This document shows positions 23,255-35,059 of a DNA stretch of 64,000 nucleotides, piece by piece (the stretch's first letter is position 1; each line of letters begins with the position of its first letter). Both the position numbers and the translations under genes were made by a program. Origin of the DNA: Dipodascopsis uninucleata var. uninucleata (Eukaryota > Ascomycota > Lipomycetes > Lipomycetales > Lipomycetaceae). The DNA is taken from contig JAJLTO010000008.1 of NCBI GenBank assembly GCA_030568195.1, forward strand, positions 248,001 to 312,000, read 5' to 3'. Under the pieces are notes generated by a model. That model did no database searches. It was not told where the DNA came from and was given only the letters and a program-made list of their open reading frames with translations.

Positions 23255-24158
23255 ATGGCATCTTCACATGCAAATACAGTAAGTAGCCATTATAGTTACT
23301 AGCTCAAATGAAGATTAGAGAGAGCAGTTTTAGCTAGAGACTGCTTTCAACACGAGAGAAATATTTCTGACTGAATTATAGATTGCAACCGTCCTTGGTA
23401 CTATTGGAACTGTATTATGGTGTATTCAACTTGTTCCCCAGATTATTAGTAACTATAGAACGAAGTCTACGGAAGGTGTGCCACCTCTTATGATGTTTCT
23501 GTGGGCGTTAGCTGGCTTCGCTTACGGCGTGTACTTTCTTGTTCAAAAGCCGAATGTCGCGCTCATGGTTCAACCAGAAGTATTTTTGTTTCTTTCTACA
23601 GTAGCATGGGCTCAGTGTCTTTTCTATGACTTGAAATGGAGCTTTAAAAAAGTTCTTGTAGCTTTTACTGGGACACTATTAGTATTTGGCGGAATCCAGG
23701 CGGTACTGATAATTGTGATTCAGAACTCGCGAATATGTAAATCGCATACCAATTCTAGCTTGGCGTGCTGGCCATTGCTCATCTTCGGAATTGGTGCTGG
23801 AGTTTTAATTGCCATAGGCTTGATTCCTCCATACATTGAAATATATAGGCGCCATGGCCGTGTTGTTGGACTCAATTTTATATTCCTAGCAATGGACAGC
23901 AGTGGTGCTATATTTTCAATTTCCAGTCTTCTCGTTCCAAACCAGACTAATGACAATGGTACCAAAAAACCTCTCGATATTATTGGTATTATTCTATATG
24001 TTTTTGTTCCTGTATTGGAATTTGGAATATTTTTGAGTCAAGTTATCTGGTATCTCTCTGGAGGAAGGAGAGTTTTACGATCCGAGAAGGAAGAAAGAAT
24101 GGAAGAAAAGGAACGTGGAAATATTGAAGGTTCTGCATCGTTAAACGAAGCTATCTGA
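23255..24158 (+). CDS. PQ-loop repeat membrane protein
   Basis: Two exons, 23255-23278 (only 8 codons, MASSHANT) and 23382-24158, phase 0, give 266 residues. About seven membrane segments are seen. The first PQ-loop repeat reads CIQLVPQIISNYRTKSTEG, with Pro-Gln at residues 27-28. The second, GLIPPYIEIYRRHGRVVGL at about 154-172, has Pro-Pro instead of Pro-Gln. A charged, Glu/Arg/Lys-rich tail ends the protein. PQ-loop proteins include vacuolar/lysosomal amino-acid exporters (Ypq1-3, cystinosin) and sugar or receptor-like members. The degenerate second motif leaves the substrate open. The intron branch region is TTCTGACTGA. Confidence 0.85.
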
Positions 24159-25013
24159 ATTAGATATACTGGCATAGGAATCGTAAAAGACGATAATACC
24201 GTTTGTTAGGATATAGATATAATCATGCAAGTGTCAAAATAATTTGGTAGAATATATATTGCATTTTACACCATGAGTTTGACAGTCAAATTTTTTGGAT
24301 TATGAGACAATAAGCACAAATCTCCTCTTATGATACGCTATCTCATGCTACTTAATCCAGCTCATCAATAGCTGCATCAATAGTATGAATTATATGGCTT
24401 AAATATATTCTAAAGAACAATTAGTATATTCATTTATACAAAAAGAATCGTAAAGTCGATAATCTCAATAAAACATGGACTGAAATATTTATACTACATA
24501 GTTGAAACAAATAGAAATCGATACAGAGAAATATTAAAACGAATGTCCATCGTACAAATACAGTCATTGAAATAGGTCAAACAATGACATCCAAATCATT
24601 TAGGGATAAAATTAAGTAGACAAGTATCTAGAAAAAAACGCCTCGCTTTTGACAAGTAAAGAAGATAGAACACTGATAAATTTAAGCCAAGTTTTCCTCC
24701 CATAAACCTTGTTATTCCAGCTGCTAATGGAATCCAAGCCTTCGACAAATAACTAAAACTCCATAGTAAGAGAAAGAAAAAAAACCTCCAATGAAGATCT
24801 CTAGGCGCGCATGAAGTTTATAAAGCAGAACGCAATCGAACAATGTAAACCGCAAAATTAAGTTGAATCTCTAGTAATTCATAAAAATCATTTTCCCACC
24901 GGCATCTCACGATATCTTTCCAGTCCTTCCCAATACTCGAGCCGAATTAGTACTTAAATTCAAAATTCACTTCGCTACTATGTCGGAAGTATGTGTATAC
25001 ATAATGCTAAGTA
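24159..25013. other. Convergent 3' intergenic region
   Basis: AT-rich sequence between the PQ-loop gene and CTI6, which converge. No coding sequence or structured element is seen. Confidence 0.4.
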
Positions 25014-27283
25014 TTAATTCTTGTCTCCGTGTCGACCAAACTGTTGCTCCCATATTAAAAGCTTCCGAGTAAGGCCATCCATCATCTCTAAACTGATCTT
25101 CTGTGTTCCAAAAAGCCCGTTAACTTCTTCTTCATCCACCTTACTGATTTCTGATTTATCAATGGTGTCCTCACTCTCAATTGGAGTATTTGGAGTAGAC
25201 GTACCAGTTCTAGAGTCAGGCCGACGTCGTCGAGCGTATAATTGTTTACGTTCGTCCTGCTCAACAGCCATGTCTACTTGAGTCCTACCGATGAATTCAA
25301 GAATAGCAGCAACTCTTTTGCGCATTTCCACAATTGTTGTCTTGCTCTGTGGAATGCGAGGTTTGGAAGGCTTATCTATAGTGGTCTGAGTCGCTGTATT
25401 TCGGGTAGTTGGAGCACTAGGTGTAGATTCTGTTTCATCGTTGTCTGTCTGTTTTCTTGTCCTACGATTGCGTGACTGAGATGGCTGAGTAGACCCTGCT
25501 CGGGCTGGCGAACTCCGGTCTTTCTTGGGGCTATCATTTTCTGCTGTCTCCGTCTCATTCTCTAGTTCTTTAGACTTCTTTAATTTGCCTTCCCCCACAA
25601 TCTCTTCAGGAGCTGAGTCGTTCTCTGCCTTTAACTTCGTTGGTTCAGTAACTGGTTCCTCTTCTTGACCAGACCCTGCTTCATTGTCTGAAACAGACGA
25701 ATTTCTCTTTCTTGACGATGCTCGCTTTGCAGAAGAGGACCTACTGGCTTTCGATCGTCTTGTAACACCAGCATCATCCTCATCATTACTTGGAGGTGAT
25801 GCTGTAGTTCGAGCTCTTTTACGGTCTCGTCTACCCGAGAGCGGCTTGTTGGATAGTCTTTTGGAATTACTCCTGCTAGATGACCGTCTTCCGAAATTGT
25901 CATCTGTACCTTCTTCATCCTCCTCTTCGGCCACTTCCTCGCCGTCAACACCATCATTGTTATTAATAGCATCAGACCCTTCAGTAAATGGCTCATTCTT
26001 TAGAGAGTGCTCATCATCATCGTTTTTCTTTAAGCTCTCGAATTCTTGTGCTCCAGTACTAGCATCAGGCTCATCCTGTGATTTCCCCGTATGGACTAGA
26101 GTGCCGATACCATTGCCTCCATTAACCTTTTTCCGCTTAAATTGGCCATTAGTTTCACTAGAATCATCCTGGTTCTCTCTATCGTTACTTTCTTGAATAT
26201 CATCTTCCTGACCATCATCCTCCTCTTCCTCAAAAGCAGTTTTGGCACCTCGCTTCTTGCCTCTAGATGACCGGCTCGATCTACTACTGTGACCACTCTC
26301 GTTGTCGCTACCAGTGCCAGCCGTGGTCTGAACACCAGATTCGTTTGCAGACTCTTCAAGAACTCTCTTCAGAATTTCCTCATAATTAGAGTCTCTAGAA
26401 TTCAATGTAGATCTACGTTTGTGAGATGACGCAACATTGTTTGCCAAATTAGGGCCATTGTTTCCATTACTGTTGTTGCTGTTTCCATTCGGATTGGCGC
26501 TACCGCCATTGGTGTTGGTGTTACTATTCCCACTAGGACCGTTTGGTTCCGCTGTTCGGCGCGATTCACTTGAACCCTTTAAAGGTTCCGACCTTCCTGA
26601 ATGCCTGGATGGTCTTTCCTTCTGTCTAGGAGCATTAGCCTCCAGAAGAGGTATATATTTGGACGTTTTTCTGTAATGTCAGCCATAGAGCGTATTAGCC
26701 AAATTGAAACAAAGCAACAAATAATCAGCTGTCATTCTTCTCGCCTCTGCTCAATAGTAATACTCTCTGAGAACAATCATCTAAACATAATGCTTCCTTT
26801 CCAATCTTCTCATTTCCTAGAAACAGGTCTATATCTATTGTCCAGTTTCTGAAGCCTTTCTACTATCCCTTTACCGTAAAAGACTCAACCTGCCTCTGTA
26901 CCCGAAATCAACAATCACAAAATCATAATCGACCTATAAGCCAGCCAAAGCGAATCTCCATCCCGCCCTATAATATGCCACAAACACAGCGATGTACAAG
27001 AATTCTACTATCTTTAGAGGCGATAAGATGTATATCTAGCGAATATAGAGGTTTATACATACCCAGTTGGTCGAACAACGACTAGATGCAGTTCCGGACT
27101 GCACTTTTCACAACTATAATCGTCCGGCAAAACATCGCTCGAACCAATCCCTACACAATACGCATGCTGCCAAACCTGACATTTGTCGCATTGGATGAAA
27201 AGACCAGAGTCTGAATCTGGATCATCTGTTTGCAGCTCATCATGGCCACAAATACACCTAGTAATCTCTGCCGACGCGTCCAT
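25014..27283 (-). CDS. CTI6: CTI6-like PHD-finger protein (Rpd3L histone deacetylase complex)
   Basis: Two exons, 27063-27283 and 25014-26670, split in phase 2, give about 625 residues. Exon 1 is essentially the whole PHD finger: C10, C12, C32, C35, H40, C43, C58 and C61 in a C4HC3 pattern, with GLFIQCDKCQVWQHAYCVG at its core. The intron is 392 nt, long for this window. Exon 2 is low complexity: an Asn/Gly/Ser run, many acidic and RS-rich segments, then a more conserved C-terminal helix region (TIVEMRKRVAAILEFIGRTQ). This PHD type, near the N-terminus of a disordered protein, matches yeast Cti6, a subunit of the Rpd3L deacetylase that reads methylated H3K4. The name is assigned by architecture and finger sequence. 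Confidence 0.75.
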
Positions 27284-28240
27284 ACTGTGAGACTGTTTTC
27301 GTCTGCTGTATTCTTCACTTCACTGGTAATGTTACCACTCAATCCAACCGCAAGTTATTACTTTGCTCTTAGTATTCAAAATTTTTGCTAGATCCCATTC
27401 AATTTCTTGCGTGAACCTAATAATATTCAGTATTTTATTGTTATATTCCTGCCAAAGGTTTGCTCCTGCCTCGTTTCAAGTCATCTGCTGTCTGGTCCAG
27501 GCCATGGAAATCCAAAAAATTATCCCAGGAATCGAGTGTAAGAAGGCTATTTTGAGCGGGACTCCTCACAGAACTCTATCATGCAGAGAGTTTTTGCCAG
27601 TGGTCGCTATAATCTTGAACAGGGTAACTTACAAAATATAGTGGTCGACAGGGTAACTCCATGCGATGAATAATTTGATCCTGACTTACATTTCCGGGTA
27701 ACAAATCACTATCGGTACAAATCACTTAAGAATGATATGGAGCACGAAAGGAATACAATAATTGGTTATATAATCAGCAAGAGGATAGTTTGCAAGTATT
27801 AGGGATAGTTTAACTAATGTAAGGACTATTGATTAAGCGACACCCGCACATGCCTTATAGGCTCGAAGTAGAGTGAAAGGACGAAAATGCAGTGAAGAGA
27901 GATTTTACAGATCCAGTTCTGGAGTATTAGGCACCGAATTTATATACCAAAAGCGTCTAAGAAATCGTGGATTATGCGAGTAAGTCTGATTTGGCACTTT
28001 AACCAATAAGCCGTGGCTGCGAGCAGTTAGGAATGAGAATAGCACGACTGAAAGGTCAATATGTATTTTGCGCGCCAGGAAGGTAGAGAATTTTCAAGGC
28101 TGGAATGAGACTTGAAAGATCTTTTAGGACTGTTTTTACTCGGAAAAGATGATACCAATAGTTGATCTTTTTATAGTACTAATTTGGTTTTGAATGAGTA
28201 GAACGAGTAGGCTTTCGCTGCGGTAGAACAAAAGTAGAAG
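27284..28240. other. Divergent intergenic region
   Basis: The promoter region between CTI6 and the gene at 28241. An open stretch around 27504-27641 starts at an ATG but has no recognisable features. Nothing else is seen. Confidence 0.35.
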
Positions 28241-29680
28241 ATGATGACGACTGCAGTGGAAAGTAGCAGAGCAGGCAATACAAGTCATAGGGCTATCTTG
28301 CCGCTTCCGCGGCGTCGCTGTGCTAATACTAGTATAAAATTGTCAATAACTAGACCACAACTATTTAGCTGGACTACGTCATTTTCAAACCTTTCGGACG
28401 ATGAAGAATGTGACATTGAAGAGGATGATGTGGCAGATGAGAATGACTACCCCGATGGAGCCGCGAATGAGCTCTGCGGTATTCATAATACCGCGGATAC
28501 TGCAACGAGTCTTAATACTAACAGTGGAATGACTATGAACTCGAAAGATGAGAATTATCAGTATCATGAACAACTAGAAAGCTCGAATTATAAAGATAGA
28601 GATATTAAAAGCTTACACAAGAGTTTGGATTCTACAATTACACATGATGACAGTCGAAGCGATCGGTGCCACCTGGGGCGACATCATCAGCAGTGCTGTC
28701 GTGGCGATACAGAAACGTCCAATAAAAAGAAACGCAAGATTCCGACAGGATTGAAATCGAAGTTAGTATCAGAGATCTCTAATACAGGATATGCCGGTCC
28801 TTCTGTGTTTTACTATCTTTTTAACCGTCGTCAAGCTAAGAGTCAGCTTCAAAGGAGATCACGTCATCTTTACAATCATCTATCGCATCTGCATTTTTCG
28901 CCTCTGGGCCAAAAGCTATCGCATGTAACTGTAAAGGATAGCACTTTTACTGCCCCTTCTTTGAAGGCGTTCTTATTCTCATGTCCATCACCTATATCGG
29001 CTTCCATCCAATATGCCAAGAAGTTGATGAGGTCGGATGATACTAGCGGAAGCATTTCTAAACCACAGTTTGCACCAACCTTTTCCAGCCCAGATATGTC
29101 TAGAAGTCAAGTAAATGCTCGGCCGAAGCAACAAACACATAACAGACTGAGCATTCAAAACGCATCGGCTGAGAGGGTCAGAAGAAGACATTCCCAACGC
29201 CCTCGTCTTAAATCAGAACCTGTCTGGATTTGTCAGTTTTGTGAGTTCGAAGACATTTTTGGAGTGCGACCACTATTTCTTATGAAACAGTATGATATTA
29301 AAGAGAAGCGTGAAAGACGGCTTAAAGCCGAGCGCAAGCGTTTACTTGAAAGGGCAAAAATGAAAGGCAAAAAAGGTCGACAAACCATTGTTCATAAGCG
29401 TAACAGCAACAGCAGTCTTAATCATAATGTTGTCCAACATCCGATGTCAAATAATTCTGAGATAGAAGATGTAGAATTTCAGCCGGATAGTATTTCTCAC
29501 AATGCTAGTAGCCAGGAGAGTATAATTGACAGAAATGAGCATCTGTCAGATAGGAACCTCCCTAAAATTGAAGTTTCCAAACCGCTAACTTCCATTCATA
29601 AAGATCCGGATAAACTATCTGATATTCGTCTGGAAATGCCTTTGACAGCAACTGAAAAGCTCTTATCCTATGCATCCTGA
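28241..29680 (+). CDS. Conserved fungal protein of unknown function with a WICQFC motif
   Basis: A single exon of 479 residues from a tandem ATG ATG. The N-terminus has an acidic patch (NLSDDEECDIEEDD). A central block contains a conserved-looking helix (PSVFYYLFNRRQAKSQLQRR). The C-terminal third holds VWICQFCEFEDIFG at about 328-341, with C331 and C334 as a possible half metal site, followed by a strongly basic helix (KEKRERRLKAERKRLLERAK, then MKGKKGRQ). I recall uncharacterised ascomycete proteins with the same W-x-C-x-F-C-E-x-E block followed by an Arg/Lys helix, so it appears to be a conserved family. A nuclear location and RNA or DNA contact are guesses from the basic region. Confidence 0.6.
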   Translation: MMTTAVESSRAGNTSHRAILPLPRRRCANTSIKLSITRPQLFSWTTSFSNLSDDEECDIEEDDVADENDYPDGAANELCGIHNTADTATSLNTNSGMTMNSKDENYQYHEQLESSNYKDRDIKSLHKSLDSTITHDDSRSDRCHLGRHHQQCCRGDTETSNKKKRKIPTGLKSKLVSEISNTGYAGPSVFYYLFNRRQAKSQLQRRSRHLYNHLSHLHFSPLGQKLSHVTVKDSTFTAPSLKAFLFSCPSPISASIQYAKKLMRSDDTSGSISKPQFAPTFSSPDMSRSQVNARPKQQTHNRLSIQNASAERVRRRHSQRPRLKSEPVWICQFCEFEDIFGVRPLFLMKQYDIKEKRERRLKAERKRLLERAKMKGKKGRQTIVHKRNSNSSLNHNVVQHPMSNNSEIEDVEFQPDSISHNASSQESIIDRNEHLSDRNLPKIEVSKPLTSIHKDPDKLSDIRLEMPLTATEKLLSYAS

Positions 29681-30375
29681 AAATTTATAATTAATACTCT
29701 ATTTGTATTAGGAAGCATCTTATAGGCGTTCTTAGAGCGATTATTTACTTGCTTATTTTATTGTTTATTTTATTTTGGTAGTCTAATAATTTTTCATTTT
29801 TGGGCTATTCGTCTTCATTCATTATTATTATATATATACTGTTCTAGCATAGTATTTTAGCATTGACCTTTTTTGAGAATTGCAACTTCATTATATCAGT
29901 GGATCTACATCTGTCACTTTGGATTACTACACTATCCTGTTACACAGTTAGCCTCTTTGTAAATGACGTTCTATCGATTTTTTGTGTTTGATCTTAGTGT
30001 GTAAATCGCCATTTCATACTAAAATTTGTAGTGTAAAATGCGATAATTTTGCATGTCAATTTTTTTACCATTTTCCAGAGTTCACACAGAATGGTTAACT
30101 GATCTATTCAATGATTTCGGGCTCGGTGTGATTTCTTGAAGTGTCTTGTGAACCGACTTATCTTATATATGCTAGTTTGAGAAGAGATAAAAATTCGATA
30201 AACTATATAAGAATGAATGTGAATAGAGTAGTAGAGCAATCCAAAGTAATATCTTTTACAACCAATACAAAAAACCATTATATTTACAATACAATCAATC
30301 TTTGAGCTCATTTCAATTTCACATGATACCTCATACAACTTCGTCTTTTTGCCAAATCGACGCACTCATATGCGC
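29681..30375. other. Convergent 3' intergenic region
   Basis: AT-rich flanking sequence between the ends of the 28241 gene and TOM22. Nothing of note is seen. Confidence 0.4.
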
Positions 30376-30860
30376 TTACTTCTTCTCTTGTCCTGCAGAC
30401 ATAACCTAGATAAAAATTATGGCATGTGATCAGTATTAATCCTCAACTGGTCTATCATTATTCGACCAAACTAGTCCAAATGGACGCTTTACTAGCTACT
30501 CACCTCTTCAGCACTTCTGTACGCATCCTGAGGGGGCTCCTGATCCAGTGCAGTAAGAAGAGCCAACGGAGCACCAACGAAAAGAACACTAGTAGTAATA
30601 ACCCAGGCGGCCTTCAAAGACCACTCCAACGCACCCTGCGTTTTAGAGAAGGCATTAGCAATCACAGGTCGATATTGAGGAGGCACAATATCTTTCAAGG
30701 CAACAATTCGATCTGTGATAGTTTCATCAGCGATTTCATCGTCCATATCGTCACTGAATTCAGAATCACTTTCCGAAATGTCAGAGTAGTCCTCATCGCG
30801 ATCCTCAAACACTTCTTGAGCCTTCTCGTCGGTAACACTGACTGGTGTAATCTGAACCAT
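30376..30860 (-). CDS. TOM22: Mitochondrial import receptor subunit Tom22
   Basis: Two exons, 30504-30860 and 30376-30405, phase 0, give 128 residues. The start MVQITPVSVTDEKAQE is chosen over upstream in-frame codons because the acidic receptor domain follows directly. Residues 11-50 are dense in Asp and Glu, followed by the conserved ETITDRIVALKDIVPP block. A single membrane segment at about 83-103 (WSLKAAWVITTSVLFVGAPL) anchors the protein in the outer membrane, and a short tail faces the intermembrane space. The second exon is only 30 nt and encodes VMSAGQEKK; without splicing the protein would end in VSS. Tom22 links Tom20/Tom70 receptors to the Tom40 pore and takes presequences. Confidence 0.9.
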
Positions 30861-31221
30861 TCTCGACGTACGATTTATGTATTTATATCCGTTGTATTTT
30901 GCAGTTGAAATGAAATATGTTCCACGATACAAATGATGTAGAACGTTTTCCGATAATTTAATGGGCTGTACTCTACTTTGGCGCTGTGCAGCGAGAGTAT
31001 TTGTTAAAAAACCTTCATCTATTTTTTTCTTACAGGTTTGGGCAAGTTGTAGTTCTCACACTATCTACATTGAACATCCAAAGAAAAAAGTAAAATCCAA
31101 ATTACATTATAAAATCCATGAAGAAAGATAATATACACACGGTTATAGTATAATAAATAGAAAAAATATTTCTAGAGCATATATTTACTCATAACATGCA
31201 AAAATAAGAATATAATACTAT
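30861..31221. other. Short intergenic region
   Basis: AT-rich sequence between the TOM22 start and the PRP18 stop, both on the minus strand. It should hold the TOM22 promoter and PRP18 3' signals. No other feature is seen. Confidence 0.4.
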
Positions 31222-32477
31222 TTAAGGCCATTGACCTTCACAAAACGTGATCAGGCGTTTCAAAGCCGTGAGCCATTTTCTAGTTCTTTCATCGCTCATT
31301 ACATGAGCGATCTGATGATTACTTTTCCCCAAGGTGCCTACTTTACTGTCCTTGTCGTGACCTGTGATTCTTTCTCTTGCACTTCGCTCGTGGATACCAA
31401 CGGCAGTGACGCCGATGGGCCACGCTGCATTACCGATACTCAGCTTTAAATACGTATCATTTGCATCTCGATATTTGCGTTGCTGCAAATACATCATCAT
31501 AGTTGAGAGACTAGGATATATCTGATCATGTAAGTTTTGCTTTCTTAACTGGACTAGAAGTGGTTGCAAGTATGCTTTTGACTCTTCTAAAATCGCGAAA
31601 GCCCGTTCTGGGGTATCTGATACAGAAAAATACAGTTAGTCGCTAACAAATTAATCGCAAAAAAAAAATCATGACTGTAAACAAACATACCACCTCTACT
31701 AACGAGAACACTTTGCCACTCCTTGATCAGGAAGCGGATGTACTTCTCCAACTGCATGTATATCTTTGGCTGATTGGATCCGATTTCATTAGAGTCGATA
31801 TTAAAGTCAATCTCTTCGATTTGTTTTTCAAGAGAATTATCATTTGTTGCCGCCTATAATCATTGGTATCAGTAAAATAGTTAAATAGTATATATGAATG
31901 TCAAACATATAGAAGACAAAAATATGCATACATTCTTTAGATCTAACTTCCTTAATCGACGAAGCCTTGCCTTCTGTGATTCATCGAAATATTGGATTGG
32001 CACTCCATATCGTCTAAATCTCTTCACAATGTCTTCTTCCGAGAGACTTTCATACAGAGTCCATTGTTTAATATCTGGCGTATTATCCTTCGTGGATCCT
32101 TTACTTGGAGACGGTGAGAGCGAAGCTGTTCGGGATCGCGATAAAGACCTTGAAGAAATAAGCGATTGTGGATTCGCATCGCCTTGTTCGCTCTTCTCCC
32201 TTTGTAATTGTCTCTTTCGTTCTATTTCTCTTCTTTTTTCCTCTCGCTCCTTTTCTTCCTCCTCTCTCTCCTTTCTTTTCTTCTCTTGTGCTTTCCTATG
32301 CTCTTCTTCTCGTCTTGCCTTGTCTTCTAGGTACTTTTTTTGTCGTTCCTTTTCAATATCCGCTCTTCTGATGTACTTTGCACTCTGAGAAGACTCAGAC
32401 CCATCACCACCCGTTACTTCATTCACCTGTCGCTTCTTTTTTGCTATTTCCTTCGAGAGTAATGCTGTAAAATCCAT
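31222..32477 (-). CDS. PRP18: Pre-mRNA splicing factor Prp18
   Basis: Three exons, 31932-32477, 31691-31853 and 31222-31616, phases 0 and 1, give 367 residues. The ATG at 32477 (MDFTALLSKEI) is the first ATG; the frame is open slightly upstream at a non-ATG codon. A highly charged Lys/Glu/Arg helix occupies about residues 40-95. The PRP4-like (SFM) motif EEDIVKRFRRYGVPIQYFDE lies at about 150-170. The C-terminal Prp18 domain includes KYIRFLIKEWQ and the signature WPIGVTAVGIHERSARERI. Prp18 acts in the second step of splicing with Slu7, in 3' splice-site choice. An intact Prp18 fits the intron-rich gene set here. Confidence 0.93.
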
Positions 32478-32973
32478 GGCTTCCACTTAAAGTAGCTTGA
32501 AAATACCCATAATTATATATGCATGCTATTAGTAGTAGCTATTGCAAGATACTTATATCCTACCCAATTTGATCTCGCCTGCTGTAATTTAGAATGATCA
32601 TAGCGAACGATCGATTATATAAGTGTGCGCTATAAATTAGTCATGGACCATAGTCAAAGGGTTTTTTCGTCAGCGAGCCCTAACTTGTAAAAGACAGTCT
32701 CACCAGCAGATAACCCTGTTGTTAACGCAAACACATTCGAGAATGCAACGCCTTTTCAGAGAAACTATACAGTCCATCTCAAATTGTTCCATCTTTAGTT
32801 ATCAGGCCCAGTTCAAGAACAAGACAAAAAGGTAGGTACCATATATTTAATAGCTTATATTGTGTAATCTTTAGATAAGAAAACACTTAATTCGGATATT
32901 GAATTTACTCGTTTTTTAATTTATTTCACCTAATTTTCACTCAATTCTAATCTGAATCCGAATCGTCTTATAG
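32478..32973 (+). promoter_or_regulatory. Divergent promoter with a 5'-UTR intron of RPS25 ending at the ATG
   Basis: The region is shared by PRP18 (minus) and RPS25 (plus). A GTAGGT donor at 32832 and the acceptor TCTTATAG at 32973 bound a 142-nt intron with a TCTAATC branch point near the 3' end, and the RPS25 ATG follows the acceptor directly. The first transcribed exon lies upstream and contains no ATG close to the donor. Introns in or near the 5' leader are common in fungal ribosomal protein genes. Confidence 0.6.
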
Positions 32974-33364
32974 ATGCCGCCAAAGACTCAGACCAAGGCT
33001 CAGAAGGCCGCTGCTGCCACGGCAGGTGGTAAGAAGACTAAGAAGAAATGGTCTAAGGGAAAGGTCAAGGATAAGGCCCAGCACGCAGTCACTCTCGAGC
33101 AAGCTACATATGACAAGCTCATTAAGGATGTGTCTACATACAAGCTTATCACAGTCTCCGTTCTTGTTGACCGTATGAAAGTTAACGGATCAGTTGCGCG
33201 TGCTGCTCTTAGAGAGCTTGAGGCTATGGGAACCATTAAGCCTGTCGTTAGTCACAGCAAGCAAATGACCTACAGTAAGTTATAAAGTTTTTGTTCTATA
33301 TTTTCGAGTAGACGATTAACATGATATCTCATTCTTAGCCCGTGCTGTCAACGTTGCCGAGTAA
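32974..33364 (+). CDS. RPS25: 40S ribosomal protein eS25
   Basis: Two coding exons, 32974-33274 and 33339-33364, phase 1, give 108 residues, the usual length. The N-terminus is Lys/Ala-rich ([20 protein letters not shown]), followed by the winged-helix eS25 core ([32 protein letters not shown]). The last exon encodes only RAVNVAE. eS25 sits on the head of the small subunit near the E site and supports IRES and non-canonical initiation. Codon bias suggests high expression. Confidence 0.95.
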
Positions 33365-33648
33365 ATAACTGTTATTTATTACATGACATAGTTATTTGGA
33401 TGGTTGGGTTGGACTTTAAAAAGTACAGTAGTTTATTTTTGCATGCTTAAAGCTATTGATTATGTGTTGTATGTATCCTGTATAAAATAAAATATAGTAT
33501 TATAATCAATATTTATTTGTCTGGAAGGCTTTTTATATAGTGAGGAAAGCATCCCTTTATGGCCTGAATGAAAATGTAGAAAGCGTCCCTTTAAAATCAT
33601 ATAATGAAACAAATGATATATGAACATATACTATGGAAATCAAACATC

Positions 33649-34638
33649 TTATACCATAGAAGACAAATTATTAGACGTAGTAGTCCGATGACGTGCTGCT
33701 CCTATTAAATCTGTCAAATGAATTTCGATTGCAACAACTTCGCCAGAAAATCCATCAACATCTCCTATTCGAGATGTAGAATCACTTGCTCTCGATGACG
33801 CTGCAACTGGTAGAGTGGATGCTCCAGAATCTGGTACTGAAGAGCCAAGCGACTGACTTACAGTACTAGACTCTTCTTGACTTATTAAAGACGAGTCAGC
33901 ATCAACAACTGAAACATCTACATCTGATTGAGTTGAAACAGTGCGATCCGCCTCAGAGGATTGTACATTGGAGGAAGCCTGATCAGAACTATTACTATTG
34001 CTTGATGTGGTTGAACTTTGCATATTCTCGCTTTCAAACATTATAAACGATATTAGAAGAATAGCAATTTGCAAAATGACTATTATTATATCTGAAATAA
34101 AGAATTGAAATCGTGAAGCGGGTGCTCCTAATAAAAATAATGTTAATGAACGACCCTTATAAAAGGAAATGTAAGAACTCACTCTGCCCTATAAACTCGA
34201 TGGTTAAACCACCATGCAAATATCCCGAATTTGCCTCTCTACTAACTGGCAACGACGAAAACATGTGAATAAAAAAACAATAGGCGTTAGATAGAATTAT
34301 AACTAAAAAGCCGATTTTAAATTTCATCGCTCGAGGAGGTGGAAATGGTTTTGGAGTGAGATAGTTCTAATTTGATATCGCTGTTAGTCAACTATTCCAT
34401 ACTAATGAAAAAATTACATACTACTTGTATTATGCTCCGTATCAGAAGTCTCAATAGAGATATACTAAAGTTCACAATGTTAGTTGCTTGTACAGCTAAT
34501 ATAAGAGTTACATCACAGGGAAACTTACTCGATAAAATAAACGTAGAGTAAATGGCAGTAACTTAGAATATCAAGGGATCTAACCAGATGACGGCCAAAT
34601 TCCTGCCGCCGCTTCTCAAAGATATCACGTCGAGCCAT
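33649..34638 (-). CDS. DSC4: DUF1746 membrane protein, Dsc E3 ligase subunit 4-like
   Basis: Four exons, 34529-34638, 34425-34464, 34183-34366 and 33649-34091, with matching phases, give 258 residues. Exon 2 is only 40 nt. The N-terminus reads MARRDIFEKRRQEFGRHLVR, then the domain block SLDILSYCHLLYVYFID, a central hydrophobic helix, and the signature SGYLHGGLTIEFIGQ, followed by another membrane helix (IVILQIAILLISFIMFES). A Ser/Asp-rich tail follows. This order matches fungal DUF1746 proteins; the fission yeast member is Dsc4, part of the Golgi Dsc/Tul1 ubiquitin ligase that quality-controls membrane proteins and activates SREBP. The symbol is by analogy. Confidence 0.78.
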
Positions 34639-35059
34639 GGCTTTCAAACATGAATATTATCCCATAAATAAACGACTTATTCGTTGAATAAGCTGAACAC
34701 TGATATCATCTGCTGTATTTGCCTCTCAAAGCCAAACTGACAAGTCTAATAGATAGAAACACCCTAATGCTATAGATAATAGAGAAGTCGACTAAACTCA
34801 GCAGAAGTGCTATACTCTACAATAGTACCTAGTCAACTTATTAAACATATGCTGAAACGTTTATGTTAATACGAAGAGACAGTCTATAACTTTGGGATCT
34901 TGTCAAATGTGTCTTGTTAGAGAATCAAAATAAGTCTTTGTATAGTCCTAAAGCCACTATCACTTGAGTCCTACAGGATGCTATACTGTGAGTTGTGTAT
35001 AGTGACGTGGAAAAATAATGATCCTGTTATCTAGTTATTAGCTACTAGCCTGTCAAACA

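Noticed and set aside
26671-27062. Treating the PHD exon and the disordered ORF as two separate genes
   Set aside because: A GTATGT donor and a GACATTACAG acceptor join them in phase 2+1, and the joined product matches the Cti6 architecture.
30492-30503. TOM22 ending in VSS at the in-genome stop
   Set aside because: A GTGAGT donor falls exactly at the codon boundary, and the downstream 30-nt exon gives a clean tail; the unspliced end is intron sequence.
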